The notes beneath the pieces were generated by a model. The model was not told the origin of the DNA and did no database searches. It worked only from the letters and a program-made list of their open reading frames with translations. Source: Cupriavidus campinensis (GTDB lineage Bacteria > Pseudomonadota > Gammaproteobacteria > Burkholderiales > Burkholderiaceae). From it: a stretch of DNA of 53,426 nt. Position 1 is the first letter of the stretch. Each line of letters begins with the position of its first letter. The stretch is taken from contig NZ_CAJPVH010000041.1 of NCBI RefSeq assembly GCF_905397395.1, forward strand, positions 1 through 53,426. Direction: 5' to 3'. Position numbers and translations under genes: made by a program. Positions 8,297 to 15,992 of this stretch are shown here, one piece after another.

Positions 8297-8571
8297 AATG
8301 GCTCGCCAATGCCTTGCTACTGGCAATCTGGCTGGTGATCGCCACGTTCCTGTATGCCATGGCCTGGAGCCACTACCCGGACGTCTTCCCTGACTACCCG
8401 GAGTGGGTGGCTGATGTCATCGGACGGATGACGACGGATCCGCAGATGGACGATGTCGAGTCTCTCGCCACCAACTACTACCTGATCCTTTCCTTCCTCC
8501 CCGTGGCCGCCGCCACGGCTCTCGCCCTTCTCGTCCGGCGCCTGCTCCGCCGACGCGCCAGCCGACGTTGA
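8293..8571 (+). CDS. Second copy of the two-TM candidate immunity protein
   Basis: 92 residues, aligned without gaps to the copy-1 protein with about 57% identity counted by eye. The helices and the segments YPD-x-FP and YYLILSF are conserved, while the predicted periplasmic loop differs most (residues 38-55). It follows the gutted enzyme copy with a 4-bp overlap, so it is an orphan immunity-like gene. Keeping it intact while its partner decayed would fit protection against a related effector from neighbours, but that is inference. Confidence 0.58.
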   Translation: MKWLANALLLAIWLVIATFLYAMAWSHYPDVFPDYPEWVADVIGRMTTDPQMDDVESLATNYYLILSFLPVAAATALALLVRRLLRRRASRR

Positions 8572-8624
8572 CCCGGCGCGCGGTGTAGCATTGACGGCAT
8601 TGCTCAACCCGATGCTTAACGCCA

Positions 8625-9500
8625 ATGCCGAACCCACTGATTTCCGCGACGGAACTGGATGCGCTGCTTAGCCAGGGCAGCCACGACGTCGTGCTGTTCG
8701 ACTGCTCGTTCGATCTCGCCGACCCGGCTGCCGGGCGCGAGGCCTATCACCAGGGCCACCTGCCGGGGGCCTACTACCTCCACCTCGACAACGAACTGTC
8801 CGGGCCCAAGACCGGATTCAACGGCCGGCATCCGCTGCCCGATGCGGAGCTGTTCGCCGCGCGGCTGCGGGCGCTTGGCGTGAACGATGGTTCGCTGGTC
8901 GTGGCCTATGACGCCCAGGGCGGCATGTTCGCGGCCCGGCTCTGGTGGCTGATGCGCTGGATTGGCCATGGGGCCGTGACGGTGCTCGATGGCGGGAAGA
9001 ATGCCTGGGTGGCGGCTGGGCTGCCGCTCGAGCGCGGGGCAACCCCAGAGCCCGATACGGACACCGACAACGGCACCGGCGGTGACCTGTCACGCAAGGC
9101 GTCGCTGGTGCCGACCGTCGATGCCGAAGCGCTGCTGGCCAATCTCGCCAGCCCGTCCCGGCTGGTGGTGGATGCCCGCGCCGCCGACCGCTTCCGCGGC
9201 GAGAACGAGACGCTCGACCCCGTCGGCGGCCATATTCCCGGCGCGGTGAATCGCTTCTTCAAAGACAACCTCGCCCCGGACGGCTATTTCAAGCCGGCGG
9301 AGACGCTGCGTGCGGAGTTCGGCCAGGTGTTTGCCGGCAAGGCGCCGGCCGATACGGTGATGCAGTGCGGCTCCGGCGTGACCGCCTGCCACAACCTGCT
9401 GGCGATGGAAGTGGCTGGCCTGACCGGCGCGGCGCTCTATCCGGGGTCGTGGAGCGAGTGGTGCGCCGACCCGAAGCGGCCGGTAGCGACCGGCGCCTGA
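8625..9500 (+). CDS. sseA: 3-mercaptopyruvate/thiosulfate sulfurtransferase (two rhodanese domains)
   Basis: Transfers sulfane sulfur from mercaptopyruvate (or thiosulfate) to acceptors. The 291-residue protein has two rhodanese domains: an inactive N-terminal one (residues ~8-130, with YDAQGGMFAARLWW in place of a Cys loop) and a catalytic C-terminal one. The active loop is C248-G-S-G-V-T-A-C, the mercaptopyruvate-type loop rather than the CRKGVT form of thiosulfate-preferring rhodaneses. It starts 53 bp after the second membrane-protein gene, just past the end of the tandem repeat, and seems unrelated to it. Confidence 0.9.
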   Translation: MPNPLISATELDALLSQGSHDVVLFDCSFDLADPAAGREAYHQGHLPGAYYLHLDNELSGPKTGFNGRHPLPDAELFAARLRALGVNDGSLVVAYDAQGGMFAARLWWLMRWIGHGAVTVLDGGKNAWVAAGLPLERGATPEPDTDTDNGTGGDLSRKASLVPTVDAEALLANLASPSRLVVDARAADRFRGENETLDPVGGHIPGAVNRFFKDNLAPDGYFKPAETLRAEFGQVFAGKAPADTVMQCGSGVTACHNLLAMEVAGLTGAALYPGSWSEWCADPKRPVATGA

Positions 9501-9527
9501 ATCCCGGCGCCAATACGCGAAGCGGCG

Positions 9528-10355
9528 TCAGTGCGACGCCGCCTCCGTCTTCGTCCCACGGTGGTGGTCGTGCTCCTCGCGCACGCCGTTCGTGATGAAC
9601 ACGATCGCCGCGATGCCCGCCGCCACCAGCACCACCTGCACCGCCGACTCCTTGAGGCGCGGCCTGCGCTGCATCTGCGGCATCAGGTCGCTCACGGCGA
9701 TATAGACAAAGCTGCTCGACGCAATCACGAGCACATACGGAATCCAGCCGCTCAGTTGGTCCAGCAGGAAATATCCCACCACGCCGCCGATCACGGCCGC
9801 CAGGCTCGACAGCAGGTTGAACGCGAAGGCACGCGCCTTCGAGAATCCCGCGTTGAGCAACACGATGAAATCGCCAACTTCCTGCGGAATCTCATGCGCG
9901 GCAATCGCCAGCGCCGTCACCACGCCGATCTTGGGATCGGCCAGGAAGGCAGCGGCAATCACGATGCCATCGGCAAAGTTGTGGAAGGTATCCCCGACGA
10001 GGATGGTCAGGCCGCTGCGGCCCGCTTCCTCGCGGTCATGGCCGTGATGATGGTGGTGCCCGTCGCCCTCATGGTGGTGCGAGTGGCGCAGCAACGAGAT
10101 CTTCTCCAGCAGGAAGAAGCCCAGCAGGCCGGCCAGCAATGTGCCGAACAGCGCACGCGGGTCTGCGCCGGACTCGAACGCCTCGGGCAGCGAGTGAAGC
10201 AGTGCCGTGGCGAGCAACACCCCTACCGAGAAGCTCACCATGCGCTCGACCACGCGCGAGGCCACGGTCAGCGACAGCAGCGCCGCCCCGAGAATGCTCC
10301 CGACGCCCGAAATGGTCGCCGCCAGCAGGATGTACAGAAGCGTGGAATGGATGAT
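9528..10355 (-). CDS. ZIP-family divalent metal transporter with no canonical start codon
   Basis: Imports Zn2+ or related metals across the inner membrane. A His-rich cytosolic loop (HSHHHEGDGHHHHHGH) lies between helices 3 and 4. The metal-binding helices show HNFADGIVIAAAF and AAHEIPQEVGDF, as in ZIP/ZupT proteins. The first in-frame GTG (10265) would omit helix 1, yet the frame upstream to the stop at 10383 encodes a good first helix (STLLYILLAATISGVGSILG). No ATG, GTG or TTG precedes that helix. ATC at 10355, just after GGGAG, is the best placed start. A rare start codon, a start-codon mutation or a base error are the options. Confidence 0.8.
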   Translation of the reverse strand: MIHSTLLYILLAATISGVGSILGAALLSLTVASRVVERMVSFSVGVLLATALLHSLPEAFESGADPRALFGTLLAGLLGFFLLEKISLLRHSHHHEGDGHHHHHGHDREEAGRSGLTILVGDTFHNFADGIVIAAAFLADPKIGVVTALAIAAHEIPQEVGDFIVLLNAGFSKARAFAFNLLSSLAAVIGGVVGYFLLDQLSGWIPYVLVIASSSFVYIAVSDLMPQMQRRPRLKESAVQVVLVAAGIAAIVFITNGVREEHDHHRGTKTEAASH

Positions 10356-10519
10356 GGGCTCCCGGCGCCCGGTATGCGGCTGTCAGGTCCGCCGCATACC
10401 GATTAACGCAACAAGGTTGCAAAAACTGGAAAGCCGCATTGTACGTATGTCCGCGCCGACTTTGCAATGTCCGCGATGTCCAACTCGGGGCAGGGTCAAT
10501 CGCCCCCGCTCGCTCCCGC

Positions 10520-11395
10520 TCAGGCCACCTTGTTCGCGCGCAGCCAGGCCAGGCAGCGTTGCCAGCCATCCTTGGCGGCAGCTTCCACATAGCTGGACCG
10601 GTAATCGGCGTTAAAGGCGTGGCCCGCTTCGGGATAGACCACGAACGTCGAAGCCTTCGCATTGGCATCGGGCGACGCTACCAGCGCGGCCTTCATCTTC
10701 GCGACGTGCTCCTGCGTGATGCCGGTGTCCTTGCCGCCGTACAGCCCCAGCACGGGCGCGTGGAGTTGGTTGACGCTCTCCAGTGCGCTGCGCGGCTTGA
10801 GCGGCGTCGGCTCGCCTACCAGTTGGCCGTACCAGGCCACGCCGGCCTTCACCCGGGGGCTATGGGCGGTGTAGAGCCAGGTGATGCGTCCGCCCCAGCA
10901 GAAGCCGGTGATGCCGAGCCGGTTCAGGTCGCCGCCATGGGCGCCGGCCCAGGTGCTGGCGGCGTCCAGGTCGCCCATGACCTGCGCGTCCGGCACCTTG
11001 GCGATGATGTTGGTCTGCAATTCCTGGATCGTGCCGAAGCTGCCCGGGTCGCCCTGCCGCGCGAACAGTTCCGGCGCGATGGCCAGGTAGCCGAGCTTGG
11101 CGAAGCGTCGGCAAATGTCTGCAATGTGTTCATGCACGCCGAAGATTTCGCTGATCACCAGCACCACGGGCAGGTTGGTCTTGCCTTCGGGCTGGGCGCG
11201 GTAGGCGGGCATGTTGAAGCCGCCGGACGGGATGGTCACTTCGCCGGCGGTCAGGCCGTTGAAGTCGGTCTTGATGGTTTCGGCCGCCACCGGCAGGGCC
11301 GCCGCCGCGAAGGCGGAGCCCAGCGCGGTCTTGACGAAACGCCGGCGATCGAACGTCTGGCCGGGGACGAGGCTTTCCACTTCGGGCTGCAGCAT
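10520..11395 (-). CDS. Dienelactone hydrolase-family protein with Tat signal
   Basis: An alpha/beta hydrolase of the dienelactone hydrolase family, 291 residues. The N-terminus has a twin-arginine signal (DRRRFVKTALGSAFAAAALP), so it is probably exported folded to the periplasm. The nucleophile is the Cys in GFCWGGR and the His is in YPEAGHAF, with an Asp expected between (GGKD region). AAGGAGC lies 9 bases before the ATG. The substrate is unknown; many relatives carry the clcD-like label without ring-cleavage genes nearby, and none are seen here. Confidence 0.88.
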   Translation of the reverse strand: MLQPEVESLVPGQTFDRRRFVKTALGSAFAAAALPVAAETIKTDFNGLTAGEVTIPSGGFNMPAYRAQPEGKTNLPVVLVISEIFGVHEHIADICRRFAKLGYLAIAPELFARQGDPGSFGTIQELQTNIIAKVPDAQVMGDLDAASTWAGAHGGDLNRLGITGFCWGGRITWLYTAHSPRVKAGVAWYGQLVGEPTPLKPRSALESVNQLHAPVLGLYGGKDTGITQEHVAKMKAALVASPDANAKASTFVVYPEAGHAFNADYRSSYVEAAAKDGWQRCLAWLRANKVA

Positions 11396-11512
11396 GGGGC
11401 GGGCTCCTTGGGTTCGCTGGCGTGACGCATACGGTGCTCACGCAACGCCAGCGATTCTAAGCGCACTTTGCCGCCCCGTGCCACGCCCCCGCCCCTTCCT
11501 CCCCAATGCTCC

Positions 11513-12961
11513 TCAGTGCAGCTTCACGCGCGGGCTGGTCTTGCTGCGCAGCCAGTGCGTCACCGTATCGAGCCCCATGCCGATGGCACCGTGGAGCGCC
11601 AGCACGTGCATCCGGTACAGCGAGGTGTACATGAAGCGCGCCATCAGCCCCTCGATAAACATCGACCCGCCGATCAGCCCGCCCATCAGGCTGCCGACCG
11701 CGCTGAAGTGCCCCAGGGACACCAGCGAGCCGAAGTCCTTGAACGCAAACCGCGGCAGCGGCTTGCCGTCCATGCGGGCGCGGATCGCGTCATAGAGAAA
11801 GGTGGCCTGCTGGTGCGCCGCCTGCGCGCGCGGCGGCACGGCGGTCTGCTTCTCCGGCCACGGGCAGCTGGCGCAGTCGCCGAACGCGAAGATGTCCGGA
11901 TCGGCCTCGGTTTGCAGCGTGGGGCCCACCACGATCTGGCCCTGCTTGCTGACTGGCAGGCCGAGCGTGCGGAGGACGCCCGGCGCGGTAATGCCGGCCG
12001 CCCAGACCGTCAGGTCGGCGTCGATGCGCTTGTCGCTGGCGGTGAGCACGGCGTCGTCGGTGACCTGCGTCACGCGCTCGGCGGTCAGCACGTCCACGTC
12101 GAGCTTGCGCAGCAGCTTGGTGGTTTCGGCGGACACGCGCTCGGACAGCGCCGGCAGGATGCGCGGGCCGGCTTCGATCACGTGGATGCGCACATCGCGG
12201 CGCGGGTCCAGCTGGTGCAGGCCGTAGGCGTTGAGCACGTGCGCGGTGTTGCGCAGCTCGGCGGACAGCTCCACGCCCGTGGCGCCGGCGCCGATGATCG
12301 CCACGTCCACGCGCGGCCGGCCATCCTCGCCGGTACGGCCCCGCCCATTCTGGGCGCGCACGCACGCGGCAATCAGCTTGCGGCGGAAGCGCTCGGCCTG
12401 CTCGACGGTATCGAGCGCAATCGCATGCTCGGCCGCGCCGGGCACGTTGAAGAAGTGCGTGACGCAGCCGATGGCCAGGACCAGCGTGTCATAGGGGAGT
12501 TCGCGCGCGGGCAGCAGCTCGGTGCCATCCAGATCGACGCACGCGGCCACCTGGATGACCTTGCGCGCCCGATCGACACCGGTCAGCTCGCCCTGCTGGA
12601 ACTCGAAGTGGTGCCACCGCGCCTGCGCAACGTATTCGAGCTGGTGGGTGTTGGGGTCCATGCTGCCGGCGGCCACTTCGTGGAGCAGCGGCTTCCAGAT
12701 GTGCGTGGGCGAGCGGTCCACCAGCACCACCTGGGCCTGGCCGCGCTTGCCCAGCTTGTCGCCGAGCCGGGTCACGAGCTCAAGCCCGCCGGCCCCGCCG
12801 CCCACGACGATGATGCGATGGGCGGATGCCTGCGTCGCGCGCAGCGTGTCGCGCTGCGCGTTGGGCGATGGTTCGACTTGTGTATCGCCCTGTGTACCGA
12901 TGTGTGCCACCGTGCCTGCTGCTACCTCGTTACCGGTTGTACTGCCATCCGTGGTGCTCAT
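11513..12961 (-). CDS. ndh: Type II NADH dehydrogenase (NAD(P)/FAD-dependent oxidoreductase)
   Basis: Non-proton-pumping NADH:quinone oxidoreductase on the cytoplasmic face of the inner membrane. The 482-residue protein has an FAD-binding Rossmann motif (IIVVGGGAGGLELV, ~residue 51), an NADH-binding motif (VAIIGAGATGVELSAEL), and FAFGDCASCP near the end of the FAD domain. The C-terminal ~60 residues (LMGGLIGGSMFIEGLMARF then YTSLYRMHVLALHG) form the amphipathic membrane anchor. The N-terminal ~45 residues are polar and variable. It is monocistronic as far as can be seen. Confidence 0.9.
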   Translation of the reverse strand: MSTTDGSTTGNEVAAGTVAHIGTQGDTQVEPSPNAQRDTLRATQASAHRIIVVGGGAGGLELVTRLGDKLGKRGQAQVVLVDRSPTHIWKPLLHEVAAGSMDPNTHQLEYVAQARWHHFEFQQGELTGVDRARKVIQVAACVDLDGTELLPARELPYDTLVLAIGCVTHFFNVPGAAEHAIALDTVEQAERFRRKLIAACVRAQNGRGRTGEDGRPRVDVAIIGAGATGVELSAELRNTAHVLNAYGLHQLDPRRDVRIHVIEAGPRILPALSERVSAETTKLLRKLDVDVLTAERVTQVTDDAVLTASDKRIDADLTVWAAGITAPGVLRTLGLPVSKQGQIVVGPTLQTEADPDIFAFGDCASCPWPEKQTAVPPRAQAAHQQATFLYDAIRARMDGKPLPRFAFKDFGSLVSLGHFSAVGSLMGGLIGGSMFIEGLMARFMYTSLYRMHVLALHGAIGMGLDTVTHWLRSKTSPRVKLH

Positions 12962-13122
12962 GGTCTACCCGATCTTCTCTATTTGGAAACCGGTGTCGAC
13001 CCGCGTCGGCGAGCGTTATGTTGTCGTTGTGGCGCCGCGCGGATCCTGTTCGTTGATGCCAGTTTGCTGCACGGCAATAGAACTGGCAAGCCTCCACGCG
13101 ATGGTGTCGCGCATTCACCGCA

Positions 13123-13160
13123 ACGCCTCTCCTGTACGCATCCGCATGCAGGAGAGGCGT
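13123..13160 (-). terminator. Strong hairpin just past polA, without a U-tract
   Basis: A 12-bp perfect inverted repeat (ACGCCTCTCCTG / CAGGAGAGGCGT) with a 14-base loop that can pair further (GCAT/ATGC). It lies 5 bp past the polA stop codon. No T-run follows on either strand, so it may be an RNA-stabilising 3' end or part of a Rho-dependent end rather than a classical terminator. Confidence 0.5.
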
Positions 13161-13165
13161 CACCT

Positions 13166-15988
13166 TCAATGCGCCTCTTCCCAGTTGCTGCCGCTGCCCA
13201 CTTCGGCCACCAGCGGCACGCGCAGCGTCGCCACGGAGCACATCAGCTCGGGCAGGCGCGTCTTCACCAGTTCGAGTTCGGCCTGCGGCACTTCGAGCAC
13301 CAGTTCATCGTGCACCTGCATGATCTGGCGCGTACCGAGGTTGTCACCCTCGAGCCAGTCCTGCACGGCGATCATCGACAGCTTGATGAGATCCGCCGCC
13401 GTGCCCTGCATCGGCGCGTTGATGGCGGCGCGCTCGGCGCCCTGGCGGCGCGGGCCATTGCCGCCGTTGATGTCGGGCAGCCAGAGGCGGCGGCCGAACA
13501 CCGTTTCCACGTAGCCCTGCTCGCGCGCGGTCTGGCGCGTCTCTTCCATGTAGTGGGCCACGCCGGGGTAGCGCATGAAGTAGCGGTCGATGTAGTGCTT
13601 GGCCGCCTCGCGCTCGATGCCGAGGTTGCTGGCCAGCCCGAACGCGCTCATGCCATAGATCAGGCCGAAGTTGATGACCTTGGCGTAGCGGCGCTGCTCG
13701 CTGGACACCGCCTCGCGCTCCACGCCGAAGATCTCGCCCGCGGTGGCGCGGTGGATGTCCTCGCCGTTGGCGAAGGCGCGCAGCAGGTTCTCGTCGCCCG
13801 AGATATGGGCCATGATGCGCAGCTCGATCTGCGAGTAGTCGGCGGAGACGATCACGTTGCCCGGCGCGGCGATGAACGCCTCGCGGATGCGCCGCCCCTC
13901 CTCGGTCCGCACCGGGATGTTCTGGAGGTTCGGCTCGGTCGAGGCCAGCCGGCCTGTCACGGCCGTGGCCTGCCCGTAGCTCGTGTGCACGCGCCCGGTC
14001 TGCGGATTGACCATCTTCGGCAGCTTGTCCGTGTAGGTGGACTTCAGCTTGGACAAACCCCGATAGTCGAGCAGCAGCTTGGGCAGCGGATAGTCCTCGG
14101 CCAGCTTCTGCAGCACCTCTTCGTCCGTGGATGGCGCCCCGCTGGCGGTCTTCTTGACCACCGGCAGCTTCATCTGCGTGAACAGGATCTCGCCGATCTG
14201 CTTCGGCGAACCGAGGTTGAACGGCTGCCCGGCGGCCTCGAAGGCGGCGGCCTCCAGCGCCATCATGCGCTGGCCGAGTTCGGCGCTCTGTGCGCCAAGC
14301 CGCGCGGCGTCGATCAGCACGCCATTGCGCTCGATCTTCTGGAGCACCACCGAGACGGGAATCTCGATGTTCTCGTACACATACTTGAGCCCGCTGGCCG
14401 CTTCCAGCTGCGGATGCATCTTGCGATGGAGACGCAGCGTCACGTCAGCATCCTCGGCCGCGTACTCTGTGGCGCGCTGGAGGTCGATCTGGTCGAAGCC
14501 GATCTGGCTCGCGCCCTTGCCGCAGACTTCCTCGTAGGTCAGCGTCTTCAGGTTCAGCAGGCGCTCGGCCAGGCTGTCCATGCCGTGGTTACGGTGCGAG
14601 GCCAGCACGTAGCTTTCCAGCATCGTGTCCTGGGCGATGCCGAGCAGCTTGACGCCGTGGTTGGCGAAGACATGGGAGTCGTACTTCAGGTGCTGGCCGA
14701 GCTTCGGCCGCGCCGGGTCTTCGAGCCACGGGCGCAGCCGCTCCAGCACGTATTCGCGCGACAGCTGGCCGTGGTTCTCCATGCCGGCCACATCCGGGCC
14801 GCGATGGGCGACGGGGATGTAGGCGGCCTCACCCGGCTCCACCGACAGCGACAGGCCCACCAGCTGGGCCTGCATCGGGTCGAGCGAGGTGGTTTCGGTA
14901 TCGATGGCAGTCAGCGGCGCATCGATGATCCGGGCGATCCAGGCGTCGAGCGCGGCCTCGGTGGTCACGGTCTCGTAGCGGATCTCGGCGGGGGTGGTGT
15001 CGGGCGCGGGGAGGTTGGCCGAGGCATCGGCCGGGCCATCGAACAGCCCGCCCTGCGGCGAAGGTGCCGGCGCCGCACCGGCACGCGACGAGCGGGCGGC
15101 GGCGCGGGCGTTCGGCAGGGACTCGCCCGTGGCCTCGCGCAGCCAGGTCTTGAAGCCATAGCGCGAGAAGAAGGCGACCAGCTTCTCGTTGTCCTCGCCC
15201 AGCTCGCGCAGCGCGTGGAAGTCCGCCACGGCGTCGCTGAGGTCGCAGTCGGTCTTGACCGTAACCAGCTCCCGCGCGCGCGGCAGCCAGTCGAGCGTGT
15301 TGCGCAGGTTCTCGCCCACCACGCCCTTGATGCCGTCGGCGCCGGCCATGATGCTGTCCAGCGTGCCGTACTCGGCCAGCCACTTCACGGCGGTCTTCGG
15401 CCCCACCTTGGGCACGCCGGGCACGTTGTCCACCGCATCGCCAATCAGGGAGAGATAATCGACGATCCGCTCCGGCGGCACGCCGAACTTGGCCACCACA
15501 CCGGGCGGATCGAGCACTTCGCCGCTCATCGTGTTGACCAGCGTGACGTGGTCGTTCACCAGCTGCGCGAGGTCCTTGTCGCCCGTGGATACCACGGTAC
15601 GCACGCCCTGCGCCGTGGCCTGGCAGGCCAGCGTGCCGATCACGTCATCGGCTTCCACGCCTTCCACCACCACGATCGGCCAGCCCAGCGCGCGCACGGC
15701 CTCGTGGATCGGCTCGATCTGTTTGGCCAGATCCTCGGGCATGGACGGGCGATGTTCCTTGTATGCGGGGTATAGCGCATCCCGGAACGTCTTGCCCTTG
15801 GCGTCGAACACGCAAGCGATATACTCTGCCGGGAAGTCGTTGCGCAGCTTGCGCAACATGTTGATCATGCCGTAGATTGCCCCTGTAGGCAGCCCTTCGC
15901 CATTCCTCAGGTCCGGCAGAGCGTGATACGCGCGATACAAGTAGCTCGATCCATCGACGAGCAAAAGCGTTTTTTGACTATCCGACAT
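13166..15988 (-). CDS. polA: DNA polymerase I
   Basis: Repair and Okazaki-fragment polymerase of 940 residues (E. coli 928). Three domains are intact. The 5'-3' nuclease (~1-290) includes LLVDGSSYLYRAYHAL and STGDKDLAQLV. The 3'-5' proofreading domain has AIDTETTSLDP with the DxE acidic pair. The polymerase domain has motif A (SADYSQIELRIMAHIS) and motif C (MQVHDELVLEVP). I use the ATG at 15988 (MSDSQKT); an ATG six bases upstream (15994) is possible and would overlap the divergent LOG gene start. The frame is open far upstream but lacks family similarity there. Confidence 0.97.
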   Translation of the reverse strand: MSDSQKTLLLVDGSSYLYRAYHALPDLRNGEGLPTGAIYGMINMLRKLRNDFPAEYIACVFDAKGKTFRDALYPAYKEHRPSMPEDLAKQIEPIHEAVRALGWPIVVVEGVEADDVIGTLACQATAQGVRTVVSTGDKDLAQLVNDHVTLVNTMSGEVLDPPGVVAKFGVPPERIVDYLSLIGDAVDNVPGVPKVGPKTAVKWLAEYGTLDSIMAGADGIKGVVGENLRNTLDWLPRARELVTVKTDCDLSDAVADFHALRELGEDNEKLVAFFSRYGFKTWLREATGESLPNARAAARSSRAGAAPAPSPQGGLFDGPADASANLPAPDTTPAEIRYETVTTEAALDAWIARIIDAPLTAIDTETTSLDPMQAQLVGLSLSVEPGEAAYIPVAHRGPDVAGMENHGQLSREYVLERLRPWLEDPARPKLGQHLKYDSHVFANHGVKLLGIAQDTMLESYVLASHRNHGMDSLAERLLNLKTLTYEEVCGKGASQIGFDQIDLQRATEYAAEDADVTLRLHRKMHPQLEAASGLKYVYENIEIPVSVVLQKIERNGVLIDAARLGAQSAELGQRMMALEAAAFEAAGQPFNLGSPKQIGEILFTQMKLPVVKKTASGAPSTDEEVLQKLAEDYPLPKLLLDYRGLSKLKSTYTDKLPKMVNPQTGRVHTSYGQATAVTGRLASTEPNLQNIPVRTEEGRRIREAFIAAPGNVIVSADYSQIELRIMAHISGDENLLRAFANGEDIHRATAGEIFGVEREAVSSEQRRYAKVINFGLIYGMSAFGLASNLGIEREAAKHYIDRYFMRYPGVAHYMEETRQTAREQGYVETVFGRRLWLPDINGGNGPRRQGAERAAINAPMQGTAADLIKLSMIAVQDWLEGDNLGTRQIMQVHDELVLEVPQAELELVKTRLPELMCSVATLRVPLVAEVGSGSNWEEAH

Positions 15989-15992
15989 TCCC

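Larger units (their letters stand above)
7941..8581 (+). repeat. Tandem duplication, copy 2 (641 bp)
   Basis: Second copy of the leader, DUF2778 and two-TM unit. It is 207 bp shorter than copy 1, all within the DUF2778 reading frame. The boundary word GGTGTAGCA occurs at 7093, at 7941 and again at 8582, just past the end of copy 2, marking the repeat joints. Confidence 0.9.

Noticed and set aside
10520..11395. Chlorocatechol degradation (clcD) locus
   Set aside because: The hydrolase has a Tat signal and no ring-cleavage or muconate enzymes are adjacent.
11468..15775. A 1435-codon plus-strand open frame across ndh and polA
   Set aside because: It is antisense to two genes with clear motifs. 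Its translation is Arg/His/Ala-rich without any recognisable domain, as expected for a shadow frame in high-GC DNA.
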